Shown: piece by piece, positions 35,501-43,160 of the stretch
Layout: every line of letters starts with the position of its first letter
Numbering within the stretch: the first letter of the stretch is position 1
NCBI GenBank assembly: GCA_934339365.1
Contig: CAKRHW010000009.1
Location: forward strand, 4,270-68,269
DNA: 64,000 nucleotides
Source: an uncultured Lachnospiraceae bacterium
Lineage (GTDB): Bacteria; Bacillota; Clostridia; Lachnospirales; Lachnospiraceae
Direction: 5' to 3'
The notes under the pieces: generated by a model
Told to the model about the DNA's origin: nothing
Seen by the model: only the letters and a program-made list of their open reading frames with translations
The model's database searches: none
Program-made: the position numbers and the translations under genes

Positions 35501-36077
35501 TACATTTGGTCCGGGAAGACCAGGCGGAAATCAGGGCGGAAATCAGGGCGGAAATCAGGGCGGAATGCCGGGACAGAGTTCTGGAAACTATTCTATTGAG
35601 ATTAATGGAGGAAAAATTTATGTAGATGCAAGTGGAGATGGTATTGATTCTAATGGTAATATTACAATGACTGCAGGAGAGGTTTATGTCAGTGGACCAA
35701 CGAATGGTGGAAATGGTGCATTAGATTACGATGGAACATTTTTAATCAGTGGAGGAACTTTGATTGCAGCAGGTAGTATTGGAATGGATCAGACACCTTC
35801 AGATACTTCTACGCAAAATAGTGTCAGATTCCAGTTACAGAGTGTGCAGCAGGCAGGAACAAAGATTGAGTTAAAGGATTCAGAAGGAAATGTAGTAGTA
35901 TCCTTTACTCCAGAAAAGGTATTCCAGTCAGTTGTTATTTCAGCACCGGAATTAACTGTTAATGAATCCTATTCTTTATATTTAAATGATACATTAAGCA
36001 CAACCGTTGAGTTAACCGGTACTGTTACTGGTGGTGGAAATAATGGCGGTGGATTTGGACCAGGACAACGCTGGTAA
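32589..36077 (+). CDS. Large secreted Cthe_2159-like beta-helix protein with Big2-like domain and Thr/Glu-rich repeats
   Basis: 1162 residues. A signal peptide ends at VVAHA (about residue 24). A Big2-like domain (about 25-100) is followed by a chitobiase-type C-terminal-like segment with YYSTDGTFHSKN (about 105-195). A Thr-, Ala-, Glu- and Pro-rich linker of about 390 residues has three repeat types. The C-terminal half (about 585-1150) repeats turns such as LTISGGTFNI, NTGDDGIHADDELTI and IEINGGKIYVDASGDGID, matching the calcium-binding Cthe_2159/DUF4353 beta-helix family, with a GGNQ run inside. No LPXTG anchor is seen. It is the third gene of the VTC operon and probably acts outside the cell. 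Confidence 0.85.
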   Translation: MKRKLCFVLAGSLMVMNMPVVAHAEKNVKVKNVNGNVLTIPVGSSFSLKTNMANKNISFTSSKDKIAVVSGTGMVTAKKKGTTIVSLKDKKSKNVKKLKIKVQAPKEYVITKVSGTYYSQVKVRVKAKKGYQLYYSTDGTFHSKNKICATKSKNFTFQKSTKLNIYAFKKGEKITNLAKAKKKIIYTYVIKKQVVDSEETTKENTTTSEQATTATTKVTEAATTVAATTAETATTTAETTTQMATTTAETTSVKETVAETTAKETTSTAPTTTVKETTSTAPTTIKETTSTAPTTTIKETTSTVPTTIKETTSTAPTTTVKETTSTAPTTTVKETTSAVPTTTVKETTSAVPTTTEVAETTSIPEMTTIAETTAEPEATTTEETSVEATTEDVTTTEPEATTGETSTEETTTEVEPTAPDPTTEETTSEEQTSGEFPTDETRPTMPEFPTDMTRPTMPEFPTDMTRPTMPEFPTDMTRPTMPEFPTDETTEEITTEETSTEEASTEEASTEEASTEEASTEEATTEEASTEEASTEEASTEEASTEETSTEEASTEEATTEETSTEESTTGATEETTTEQETTEAGKTESSYAEIQEDGKVQVVIGNAPEKKVTLTNDAGEEILSISKKNKVTISKAGTYRITSDQVEMITGRIEVDAEDADVNVILAGVQLTSDDTDGVFTVKKKTASVNVTLEEGTVNKFADTAETGTETNEETGAETTVYPDGAIVSKQTGLTIQGTGKLYVSSKLGSGIKSTDSLQITNADIVVTEAGNNGISGKTELIVKDSSLDITSDSDGLKTTTPDDTTLGNMELTNTKIKIQCNEDGIQCYKDAVITDCDIDIQATKDTSKLTTVDGETKNSFKGIKAEGNLTISGGTFNIVSSDDAIHSNATIEIKDDPEMNLNTGDDGIHADDELTIQSGNITVEQSYEGLEAANIVINGGEIHVKSSDDGINAAGGSDGNTNGGNFGDDTFGPGRPGGNQGGNQGGNQGGMPGQSSGNYSIEINGGKIYVDASGDGIDSNGNITMTAGEVYVSGPTNGGNGALDYDGTFLISGGTLIAAGSIGMDQTPSDTSTQNSVRFQLQSVQQAGTKIELKDSEGNVVVSFTPEKVFQSVVISAPELTVNESYSLYLNDTLSTTVELTGTVTGGGNNGGGFGPGQRW
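33374..33655 (+). repeat. Tandem repeat encoding KETTSTAPTTTV units
   Basis: About eight copies of a 33-36 nt unit encode (V/I)KETTS(T/A)(A/V)PTTT with small length and sequence changes. They lie in the linker of the large secreted protein. Confidence 0.9.
33891..34046 (+). repeat. Tandem 36-nt repeat encoding FPTDMTRPTMPE
   Basis: Four near-identical 36-nt units, plus a partial one, encode FPTDMTRPTMPE; the first has ET in place of MT. Confidence 0.92.
34067..34290 (+). repeat. Tandem 15-nt repeat encoding (S/T)TEEA
   Basis: About fourteen 15-nt units encode STEEA or TTEEA/T. Near-identity at DNA level favours copy-number change by slippage. Confidence 0.92.
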
Positions 36078-36114
36078 GAAAAAATTACAGTTTATAAATG
36101 AATTAGAAGAAAAT

Positions 36115-36150
36115 AGGTCAGGGAAAATAGTTTCCGGCCTGTTTTTTTTG
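36115..36150 (+). terminator. Probable terminator of the VTC operon
   Basis: AGGTCAGGGAAA and TTTCCGGCCT form an imperfect stem followed by a run of eight T. The pairing has one mismatch and wobbles. Between here and 36298 I see nothing else. Confidence 0.6.
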
Positions 36151-36298
36151 TGGAAAGAGATGAACGAAAATCGCAAAAAATGAAAGCAAAATTGCCTATA
36201 TTTGTGGGAATGTGAGAGGATACTGCGATTACTGATAAAAAATTGTCAAATATGTTAAAAAAATAACGGTCTTTTTTTAAAAAACTTAGTGCAAAATG

Positions 36299-36327
36299 TT
36301 GACAAAATGATAAAGTAGGTCTATAAT
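36299..36327 (+). promoter_or_regulatory. Promoter of the phosphotransferase gene
   Basis: TTGACA, a 17-nt spacer and TATAAT at 36322-36327. Transcription would start about 170 nt before the gene. Confidence 0.88.
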
Positions 36328-36333
36328 CATAGA

Positions 36334-36482
36334 CATAAGGACGAGATAAATGTTAGGCAAGACATTTAGTCTTTATACAAATTGGGGAACGCTTATAAAA
36401 TAAGACAACAAGCGTGGAGGCAATCGCTTTTGGAAACAAAAGCCCTTACCGAATTGACAGAATAAAATTGCAGAAGATGCAA
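36334..36482 (+). ncRNA. Candidate structured 5' leader (possible cis-regulatory RNA)
   Basis: The leader holds several stems. ATAAGGAC/GTCTTTAT (with one G-U pair) stacks on TAAATGT/ACATTTA around an 8-nt loop, making one long hairpin (36336-36380). Next come ACGCTT/AAGCGT with a 15-nt loop, then GCTTTTG-GAAA-CAAAAGC with a GNRA tetraloop, then TTGCA-GAAGA-TGCAA just before the ribosome site. AATTGGGG and CCC...GAATT could close the middle two stems into a junction. I do not recognise a known riboswitch class. Confidence 0.45.
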
Positions 36483-36504
36483 TGGTTGAAAGGAGCGGAT
36501 TTTT

Positions 36505-37260
36505 ATGAAATTAGGACAACAAATCGCAAAAGGAACAAACAATACAGTTTATAAGTCAGAAGATGGAACAATGGCCGTAAAAGTTTTCAATGATGGATAT
36601 GCTAAGGCTGATGTAATGAATGAGGCTTATATCGCAGCAAGAATAGAAGAAGTTGGTGGAATTAATATTCCAACTTTGAAAGAAGTACCTATCATTGATG
36701 GAAAGTTCGCTATTGCTATGGATTATGTAGAAGGAAAAACAATGGCTCAGTTAATGAAGGAGAATCCAGCTGATATAGATAAATACATCGATCAGTTAGT
36801 AGCCATTCAGATGGAAATGCATACAAAGAGATGCCCATTTCTTACAAAGATGAAGGATAAATTAACAGATAGAATTAATCGAGTTGATCTCGACGATAAT
36901 AAGAAATATGAATTATTAACAATTTTAGATGGAGCACCAAAACATAACAAGGTTTGTCATGGAGACTTTACTCCACACAATGTTATGATTGGAACAGATG
37001 GGAAAGCATATATTCTTGATTGGAATCATGCAACACAGGGTAATGCAAGTGCCGATGTAGCAAGAACATACTTATGGTTAAGTTTACATCATGCAGAGAT
37101 TGCAGATAAGTATTTAGATACCTTCTGTGCAAAGAGCGGAACGGCTAAGACATATGTTCAGCAATGGCTTCCAGTTGTTGCAGGTGCAAGATTAATTAAG
37201 AAGAGAGCAGACGAAGAAGAATTACTTCGTAAATGGGTTGATGTTATTGAATATCAATAA
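36505..37260 (+). CDS. Kinase-fold phosphotransferase (APH/choline kinase-like)
   Basis: 251 residues with a eukaryotic-like kinase fold. Markers are an ATP-binding lysine near residue 26 (MAVKVF), the catalytic loop HGDFTPHNVM with Asp154, and the metal-binding DW at 172 in ILDWNHATQGNASADVARTY. The pattern fits the aminoglycoside/choline/homoserine phosphotransferase superfamily; the substrate cannot be read from sequence. It is a single-gene unit with its own promoter, long leader and terminator. The ribosome site is GAAAGGAG. Confidence 0.85.
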   Translation: MKLGQQIAKGTNNTVYKSEDGTMAVKVFNDGYAKADVMNEAYIAARIEEVGGINIPTLKEVPIIDGKFAIAMDYVEGKTMAQLMKENPADIDKYIDQLVAIQMEMHTKRCPFLTKMKDKLTDRINRVDLDDNKKYELLTILDGAPKHNKVCHGDFTPHNVMIGTDGKAYILDWNHATQGNASADVARTYLWLSLHHAEIADKYLDTFCAKSGTAKTYVQQWLPVVAGARLIKKRADEEELLRKWVDVIEYQ

Positions 37261-37348
37261 AAAACGACCTAAAAATGTTGTATCATAGATTCGGGGCAGG
37301 TTCTATTGACTCAAAAAGTTCACATCAGAGTATTATAATTCAATTACA

Positions 37349-37390
37349 GGGGAGATAACAAGAGTTGTTGTCTTCCCTTTCTTTTTGTTT
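37349..37390 (+). terminator. Terminator between the phosphotransferase and ABC-F genes
   Basis: GGGGAGATAACAA-GAG-TTGTTGTCTTCCC is a 13-bp stem with two wobble pairs, followed by a T-rich tract. It could end the upstream gene or attenuate the ABC-F gene. Confidence 0.8.
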
Positions 37391-37434
37391 GTTACCATGA
37401 TAATAAAAATTGTATCTTTTTTTATCCATTTCTG

Positions 37435-37443
37435 TGGTATAAT
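37435..37443 (+). promoter_or_regulatory. Extended -10 promoter of the ABC-F gene
   Basis: TGGTATAAT is an extended -10 element located 43 nt before the start; the -35 is poor. Confidence 0.5.
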
Positions 37444-37485
37444 TTTCGAAGCAATAAATTGAAAAAGATAAGGATGGAGGAAGTA

Positions 37486-39036
37486 ATGAGCATACTGAAT
37501 GTAGAACATTTAACACATGGATTTGGAGATCGTGTAATTTTAGAAGATGTTTCTTTTCGATTGTTAAAGGGAGAACATATTGGACTGGTAGGTGCAAATG
37601 GAGAAGGAAAATCCACATTTATGAATATTATTACTGGAAAGCTAATGCCGGATGAAGGAAAAGTGGAATGGTCGAAAAATGTCCGCGTAGGTTATTTAGA
37701 TCAGCATACGGTGCTGACAGAGGGCATGACGATTCGTGATGTGTTAAAGAGTGCATTTGCGTGGTTATTTGAAATGGAAGAACAGATGAATGTAATCTGT
37801 GACAAAATGGGAGATGCTTCGCCAGAGGAACTAGAAGAGATGATGGAGAAGCTTGGAGTGATTCAGGATTTGTTGACAATGCATGATTTTTATGTGATTG
37901 ATTCGAAAATAGAGGAAGTAGCAAGAGCACTGGGAATTATAGAAATCGGTTTAGATAAGGATGTAACGGAATTAAGTGGTGGACAAAGAACGAAGGTGTT
38001 GCTTGCAAAGCTTTTATTAGAAAAGCCAGATATTTTGTTGTTAGATGAGCCGACGAATTATTTAGATGAAAATCATATTGAATGGTTAAAACGATATTTA
38101 CAGGAATATGAAAATGCATTTATTTTGATTTCACATGATATTCCTTTTTTGAATTGTGTAATTAATTTGGTATATCATATGGAAAATGCAAGGTTGACGA
38201 GATATGTAGGGGACTACGATAAGTTTTTAGAAGTGTATGAAGTGAAAAAGAAGCAGCTTGAGGCTGCTTATCATAGACAACAGCAGGAAATTAGTGAATT
38301 AAAGGATTTTGTTGCTAGAAATAAGGCAAGAGTTTCGACTAGAAATATGGCGATGTCACGACAGAAAAAATTAGATAAGATGGATAAAATTGAATTAGAT
38401 CGTGAGCACCCAAAACCAGAGTTTGCTTTTAAGGAAGCAAGGGCATCGGCAAGAATTATTTTTGAAACAAAGGAGTTGGTAATTGGATATGATCAACCAT
38501 TAACTAAAAAATTGAATTTGAGTATGGAAAAGGGACAAAAGATTGCGATTGTCGGAGCAAATGGAATTGGAAAGACAACATTGCTTAAGAGTATTTTGGG
38601 ATTGATTTCGCCACTAGCAGGAGCAGTAGAGTTAGGGGATTATTTAGAAATCGGTTATTTTGAGCAGGAGATGGCACCTGGAAATACTCGTACTTGCATC
38701 GAAGAAATCTGGCAGGAATTTCCTGGATTTACGCAGTATGAGGTAAGAAGTGCATTGGCAAAGTGTGGATTGATGACAAAGCATATTGAGAGTCAGGTAA
38801 GAGTACTTAGCGGTGGAGAACAGGCAAAGGTAAGACTTTGCAAGCTGATGAATCGTGAAAGTAATTTATTGGTTCTAGATGAGCCGACAAATCATTTAGA
38901 TGTGGATGCTAAGGATGAACTGAAGCGGGCATTGCAGGAGTATAAAGGAAGTATTTTAATGGTTTGTCATGAACCGGAATTTTATAATGGACTCGTAAGT
39001 GACATTTGGAATGCTTCGGAATGGAGTTTATTCTAA
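37486..39036 (+). CDS. ABC-F family ATPase (YkpA/YbiT-like)
   Basis: 516 residues from the ATG at 37486 (TGGAGG upstream). Two ABC cassettes without membrane domains: first Walker A GANGEGKST, signature LSGGQRTKV and Walker B ILLLDEPTNYLD; second GANGIGKTT, LSGGEQAKVRL and LLVLDEPTNHLD. Between them is a charged linker with coiled-coil character. ABC-F proteins act on the ribosome as translation factors or antibiotic-protection proteins. The sequence looks closest to housekeeping YkpA/YbiT-type members, but resistance type cannot be ruled out. Confidence 0.9.
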   Translation: MSILNVEHLTHGFGDRVILEDVSFRLLKGEHIGLVGANGEGKSTFMNIITGKLMPDEGKVEWSKNVRVGYLDQHTVLTEGMTIRDVLKSAFAWLFEMEEQMNVICDKMGDASPEELEEMMEKLGVIQDLLTMHDFYVIDSKIEEVARALGIIEIGLDKDVTELSGGQRTKVLLAKLLLEKPDILLLDEPTNYLDENHIEWLKRYLQEYENAFILISHDIPFLNCVINLVYHMENARLTRYVGDYDKFLEVYEVKKKQLEAAYHRQQQEISELKDFVARNKARVSTRNMAMSRQKKLDKMDKIELDREHPKPEFAFKEARASARIIFETKELVIGYDQPLTKKLNLSMEKGQKIAIVGANGIGKTTLLKSILGLISPLAGAVELGDYLEIGYFEQEMAPGNTRTCIEEIWQEFPGFTQYEVRSALAKCGLMTKHIESQVRVLSGGEQAKVRLCKLMNRESNLLVLDEPTNHLDVDAKDELKRALQEYKGSILMVCHEPEFYNGLVSDIWNASEWSLF

Positions 39037-39068
39037 GTTCTTTTAGAGAGAAGAAAGGAAAGCAGGTT

Positions 39069-40517
39069 ATGGCAGAACATGGGAGATTGTATCAGAAGCT
39101 AATTGAATATGGACAGTCAGATTTTTATCCTTTTCATATGCCTGGACATAAGAGAGCATGTCAGGAAAAAAGTGTCCTTTCAGAGATGCTTCCGTATCAG
39201 ATGGATATTACGGAGATAGATGGGTTTGACGATTTGCATCATCCAGAGGACATTCTAAAGGAGTGTATGGAGCATGCAGCACAGGTATTTCAGTGTGATG
39301 AGTTATTTTATTTAGTGAATGGTTCCTCCTGTGGAAATCTTGCTGCAATTTTTGCAGTGTGCGAAGAAAATGATAAGATAATTGTTGCTAGAAATAGTCA
39401 TAAATCGATTTATCATGCGATTGCATTGAGGCATCTTCAGCCGATATATCTTTCTCCAAGGGAAAATCAGGAATATGGTTTTTTTGAAGAAATTGGAATA
39501 GAACAGATAAAGAAAATAATAGAGGAGCATCGGGATGCGAAGGCAGTAGTGCTTACAAGTCCAACCTATGAGGGAATTGTTTCAGATATCCAAGAGATAA
39601 GTAAATTGGTGCATCGGGCAGGAATGAAGCTTATCGTCGATGAGGCGCATGGTGCACATTTTGGTTTTGGAACCTGTTTTTTTCCATCGGCAGTTTGTTT
39701 AGGAGCAGATTTTGTAATTAATAGTCTTCATAAGACGTTAAATGGTATGACACAGACAGCGATTTTAAAGATGAATACGAAAAGCATGACAGCATTAGAG
39801 GCACAGGATTATAAGAAACGCGTGCAGAGATATTTGGGATTTTTTGAGTCAAGTTCTCCCTCTTATGTACTGATGGCAAGTATTGATGAGTGCGTGTATG
39901 TAATGGAGCATTTTGGTACGCAGTTATGTAGCGAGTATGAAGTAAGTATGCAAGCATTTTATAAAAAGACAGAGGGACTTCGTATTTTGCAGGTAGCAAG
40001 GTTAAAAAATCAGGATATTACAAAGGTAATTATTTCTATCAGAAAATGGAGAACAAAACAAAAAAAAGAGAATAAAGAGCTGTTCCGGCAAAGATACGAG
40101 CAGGTATTGTCAGGAGCAGGTCTGAGTGAAATTTTACGACGACGTTATCATTTAGAGATGGAAATGGCAGCCTATGATTATGTTATTGCGATGACAAGCA
40201 TATTTGATTCGGAGGAAGGAATTGAGAGATTGGTGGAGGCTTTATGGGATATAGAGGATAACCTAAGAAAAGATGGCATTGCATGGTGGATAACTATTTT
40301 AAAAGGCACAGAGGATGTGGATAAAATAAGTACGAAGAAAAGAGAAGGATTAAAGCAGGAGATTCAAAAGCGAAGGGGAAAGATTTCGGAAAATTTTGTT
40401 TATGTATATCCACCTGGAATTCCAAGGCTTGTTCCGGGAGAAGTGTATACGGACGCAATCTGTGAAGAACTGCTCGATGAAGTGGAGAAAGGATTAAATG
40501 TAAGAATCAATGGGTAA
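39069..40517 (+). CDS. Orn/Lys/Arg decarboxylase family PLP enzyme (YaaO-like)
   Basis: 482 residues from the ATG at 39069; an upstream in-frame start would overlap the ABC-F gene. The N-terminus has QSDFYPFHMPGHKR, typical of the family. The PLP lysine is in VINSLHKTLNGMTQTA, with the aspartate in LIVDEAHGAHFG. The C-terminal domain ends YVYPPGIPRLVPGEVYTD. The family decarboxylates basic amino acids for polyamine synthesis. The gene sits before a nucleotide kinase and holB, as yaaO does in Bacillus. Confidence 0.92.
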   Translation: MAEHGRLYQKLIEYGQSDFYPFHMPGHKRACQEKSVLSEMLPYQMDITEIDGFDDLHHPEDILKECMEHAAQVFQCDELFYLVNGSSCGNLAAIFAVCEENDKIIVARNSHKSIYHAIALRHLQPIYLSPRENQEYGFFEEIGIEQIKKIIEEHRDAKAVVLTSPTYEGIVSDIQEISKLVHRAGMKLIVDEAHGAHFGFGTCFFPSAVCLGADFVINSLHKTLNGMTQTAILKMNTKSMTALEAQDYKKRVQRYLGFFESSSPSYVLMASIDECVYVMEHFGTQLCSEYEVSMQAFYKKTEGLRILQVARLKNQDITKVIISIRKWRTKQKKENKELFRQRYEQVLSGAGLSEILRRRYHLEMEMAAYDYVIAMTSIFDSEEGIERLVEALWDIEDNLRKDGIAWWITILKGTEDVDKISTKKREGLKQEIQKRRGKISENFVYVYPPGIPRLVPGEVYTDAICEELLDEVEKGLNVRING

Positions 40518-41097
40518 GTTATTTTTTATTATGGGAAAAAGCTCTTCGGGCAAGGATACCATTTATCAGAAACTAATGGCAGATACTTCGCTGAATTTAC
40601 AGTCTGTTGTGGGATATACGACTCGTCCGATACGAGAAAATGAAAAAAATGGAAGAGAGTATTATTTTGTTTCGAAGAAGGATTTAGAAAAATTAAGACA
40701 GGAAGGAAAGGTCATTGAATGTCGGAACTACCAGACAGTACATGGAATCTGGAGTTATTTTACTGTTGCGGATGATAAGATTGATTTAAGCCATGGAGAT
40801 TACCTGTATATTGGAACACTAGAATCCTATGAAAAATTAGTCTCTTATTATGGGCAGGAGAAAGTGGTTCCGATATTTATTGAAATTGATGATGGACTTC
40901 GGTTAGAGCGGGCATTAAAACGGGAGCGGCAACAGAAAAATCCAGATTACAAGGAAATGTGTAGAAGATTTTTAGCTGATTGTGAAGATTTTAGTGAGGA
41001 AAAAATTCAGGCAGCAGGAATTAAAAAAAGATATTGTGCGCAGAGTTCGGAAGAAAGTTATCTGGTAATAAAAAAGATGATACAAAGGCAGAAATAA
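40510..41097 (+). CDS. Guanylate kinase-like protein
   Basis: 195 residues overlapping the decarboxylase by 8 bp. It has the GMP-kinase pattern TTRPIRENEKNGREYYFVS, but the P-loop is GKSSSGKDT (Asp where Gly or Ser is usual), and the nucleotide segment YQTVHGIWSYFT lacks the normal YGT. It takes the position of tmk in the Bacillus yaaO-tmk-holB cluster. It may be a divergent kinase with another substrate. A separate standard gmk probably exists elsewhere. Confidence 0.8.
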   Translation: MGKLFFIMGKSSSGKDTIYQKLMADTSLNLQSVVGYTTRPIRENEKNGREYYFVSKKDLEKLRQEGKVIECRNYQTVHGIWSYFTVADDKIDLSHGDYLYIGTLESYEKLVSYYGQEKVVPIFIEIDDGLRLERALKRERQQKNPDYKEMCRRFLADCEDFSEEKIQAAGIKKRYCAQSSEESYLVIKKMIQRQK

Positions 41098-41223
41098 CGA
41101 ATAAAATACAGAAGTCATTGCGAAGATGTTTCGCAATGTGGTATATTAGAAATAAGAAAAACGACTTTTTTGTTCTATGAGACTGAGAAAAACGAGCTTT
41201 AGAAGTCGAGATGGAGGGATAAT

Positions 41224-42210
41224 ATGAATTATTCAGATATTATTGGACAGAATCATATATTAGACCATTTTCGGAATGCTATTGATTATGGAAAGGTTTC
41301 GCATGCGTATATTTTGAATGGAGAGAAGGGTACTGGTAAGAAGAGTATGGCGAGATTGTTTGCACAGGCATTAGAGTGTGAAAGCCCGGATAAACCATGT
41401 GGACTTTGTCATGCCTGTAAGCAGTGTGAAAGTGATAATCATCCGGATATTAAATGGATTACCCATGAGAAACCAAATACCATTAGTGTTGCAGATGTAA
41501 GGGAACAACTCAATGGTGATATAATGATTAAACCATATAGTGGTGCATATAAAGTTTATATTATTGATGAGGCAGAAAAGTTAAATGTTGCAGCACAGAA
41601 TGCGATTTTAAAGACAATCGAGGAGCCACCTGCATATGCAGTGATTCTTTTATTGACGAATAATGCAGCAACATTTCTTCCAACCATTATGTCAAGGTGT
41701 GTGATGCTGAATGTAAGACCATTAGGAAAAGAAGTCATTGCGGATTATCTGATGAGGAAGCAGGGAATTCCAGATTATAATGCCAAACTAGCAGCGGAAT
41801 TTGCAGATGGAAATTTAGGAAAAGCAATCAATTTAGCAGCGTCTGATCATTTTAATGATTTGAAGGATAACGTTTTGAGTGTTGTAGTACATGCTAAGGA
41901 TATGGAATTAAGTGAGTTAGTTGCAGCGGTCAAAGAAGTGGATAATTATAAGCTTGAGATTGAAGATTATTTAAATGTGATGAGAATGTGGTACAGAGAT
42001 GTTTTGCTTTATAAGGCAACTAGAAATATCGATGAACTCATTTTTAAAGATAAAGTGAGCGATATTATAAAAATTGCAGAGAAAAGTTCTTTTAATGGAA
42101 TTCAGGAGGTATTAGAAGCCATTGATAAATGCAGAGTTCGTTTGAATGCCAATGTTAATTTTGATTTGGCAGTAGAATTAATGTTTCTTACGATTAATGA
42201 ACGGTGTTAA
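41224..42210 (+). CDS. holB: DNA polymerase III delta' subunit
   Basis: Clamp-loader subunit of 328 residues. It has the Walker A-like GEKGTGKKSMARLFA, a zinc-binding cysteine cluster CGLCHACKQC (plus an earlier Cys), IIDEAEKLNVAAQNAILKTIEEPP and the SRC motif in IMSRCVMLNV. Zinc and SRC elements fit the delta'/tau fold. The ribosome site is GGAGGG. A 9-bp hairpin without a T run lies upstream at 41116-41137. Confidence 0.95.
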   Translation: MNYSDIIGQNHILDHFRNAIDYGKVSHAYILNGEKGTGKKSMARLFAQALECESPDKPCGLCHACKQCESDNHPDIKWITHEKPNTISVADVREQLNGDIMIKPYSGAYKVYIIDEAEKLNVAAQNAILKTIEEPPAYAVILLLTNNAATFLPTIMSRCVMLNVRPLGKEVIADYLMRKQGIPDYNAKLAAEFADGNLGKAINLAASDHFNDLKDNVLSVVVHAKDMELSELVAAVKEVDNYKLEIEDYLNVMRMWYRDVLLYKATRNIDELIFKDKVSDIIKIAEKSSFNGIQEVLEAIDKCRVRLNANVNFDLAVELMFLTINERC

Positions 42211-42236
42211 CTGCAAAGAAGAAATGAGGATTATAA

Positions 42237-43142
42237 ATGACAGAAGTAATAGGAGTTCGATTTAGAAGAGCAGGGAAAATATATTTTTTTGCCCCTGGTG
42301 AAGAAGAAATAAAGATAGGAATGTATGTAATTGTTGAGACTGCCAGAGGGGTAGAATACGGAGAGGTTGTGTTAGGACCGAGAGAGATTGAAGATGACAA
42401 AATTCTTCAGCCTTTAAAGACTGTGATTCGTGTAGCAACGCAGCAGGATCATGAGAGGCAGGCAGAGAATAAGAGAAAGGAAAAAGAAGCTTTTCAGATT
42501 TGCCTGAATAAGATTGCAAAGCATGGCTTGCTGATGAAACTGATTGATGTAGAATATACATTTGATAATAATAAAGTTTTGTTTTATTTTACAGCAGATG
42601 GAAGAATTGATTTCCGAGAGCTGGTAAAAGATTTAGCATCTGTTTTTCGTACCAGAATTGAGTTACGTCAGATTGGTGTGAGAGATGAGACAAAGGTGGT
42701 TGGCGGAATTGGAATCTGTGGAAGACCTTTGTGCTGCCATACCTACTTAGGTGAATTCGCACCGGTTTCTATTAAGATGGCAAAGGAACAGAATCTTTCT
42801 TTGAATCCGACAAAGATATCGGGTGTCTGTGGAAGATTAATGTGTTGTCTGAAGAATGAGCAGGATACTTATGAATACTTAAATGCGAAGCTTCCAAATG
42901 TAGGTGATACTGTCACAACAGAGGATGGACTGCGAGGAGAAGTAAAGAGTGTTAATGTGCTGCGACAGAAGGTAAATGTCATTGTAGAGGTGGGTGATCA
43001 AAAGGAAAGCAGAGATTATCCGGTTGCTAAGTTAAAGTTTAAGAGAAAGAAAAAACACGAGAAAGTGGATCTTAGTGACAAGGAATTGAAGAAACTAGAA
43101 CAGTTAGAAAAACAGGATGGAAAATCTAAATTTGATGATTAG
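42237..43142 (+). CDS. ricT: PSP1 domain protein RicT (YaaT)
   Basis: 301 residues. The PSP1 domain contains VGGIGICGRPLCCHTYLGEF and GVCGRLMCCLKNEQDTYEYL, cysteine pairs that in Bacillus help bind Fe-S clusters in the RicAFT complex, which affects RNase Y and sporulation. A basic tail follows. It lies directly after holB, the same neighbour order as in Bacillus. Confidence 0.94.
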   Translation: MTEVIGVRFRRAGKIYFFAPGEEEIKIGMYVIVETARGVEYGEVVLGPREIEDDKILQPLKTVIRVATQQDHERQAENKRKEKEAFQICLNKIAKHGLLMKLIDVEYTFDNNKVLFYFTADGRIDFRELVKDLASVFRTRIELRQIGVRDETKVVGGIGICGRPLCCHTYLGEFAPVSIKMAKEQNLSLNPTKISGVCGRLMCCLKNEQDTYEYLNAKLPNVGDTVTTEDGLRGEVKSVNVLRQKVNVIVEVGDQKESRDYPVAKLKFKRKKKHEKVDLSDKELKKLEQLEKQDGKSKFDD

Positions 43143-43160
43143 AGTTAAAGGTTGGAATAT

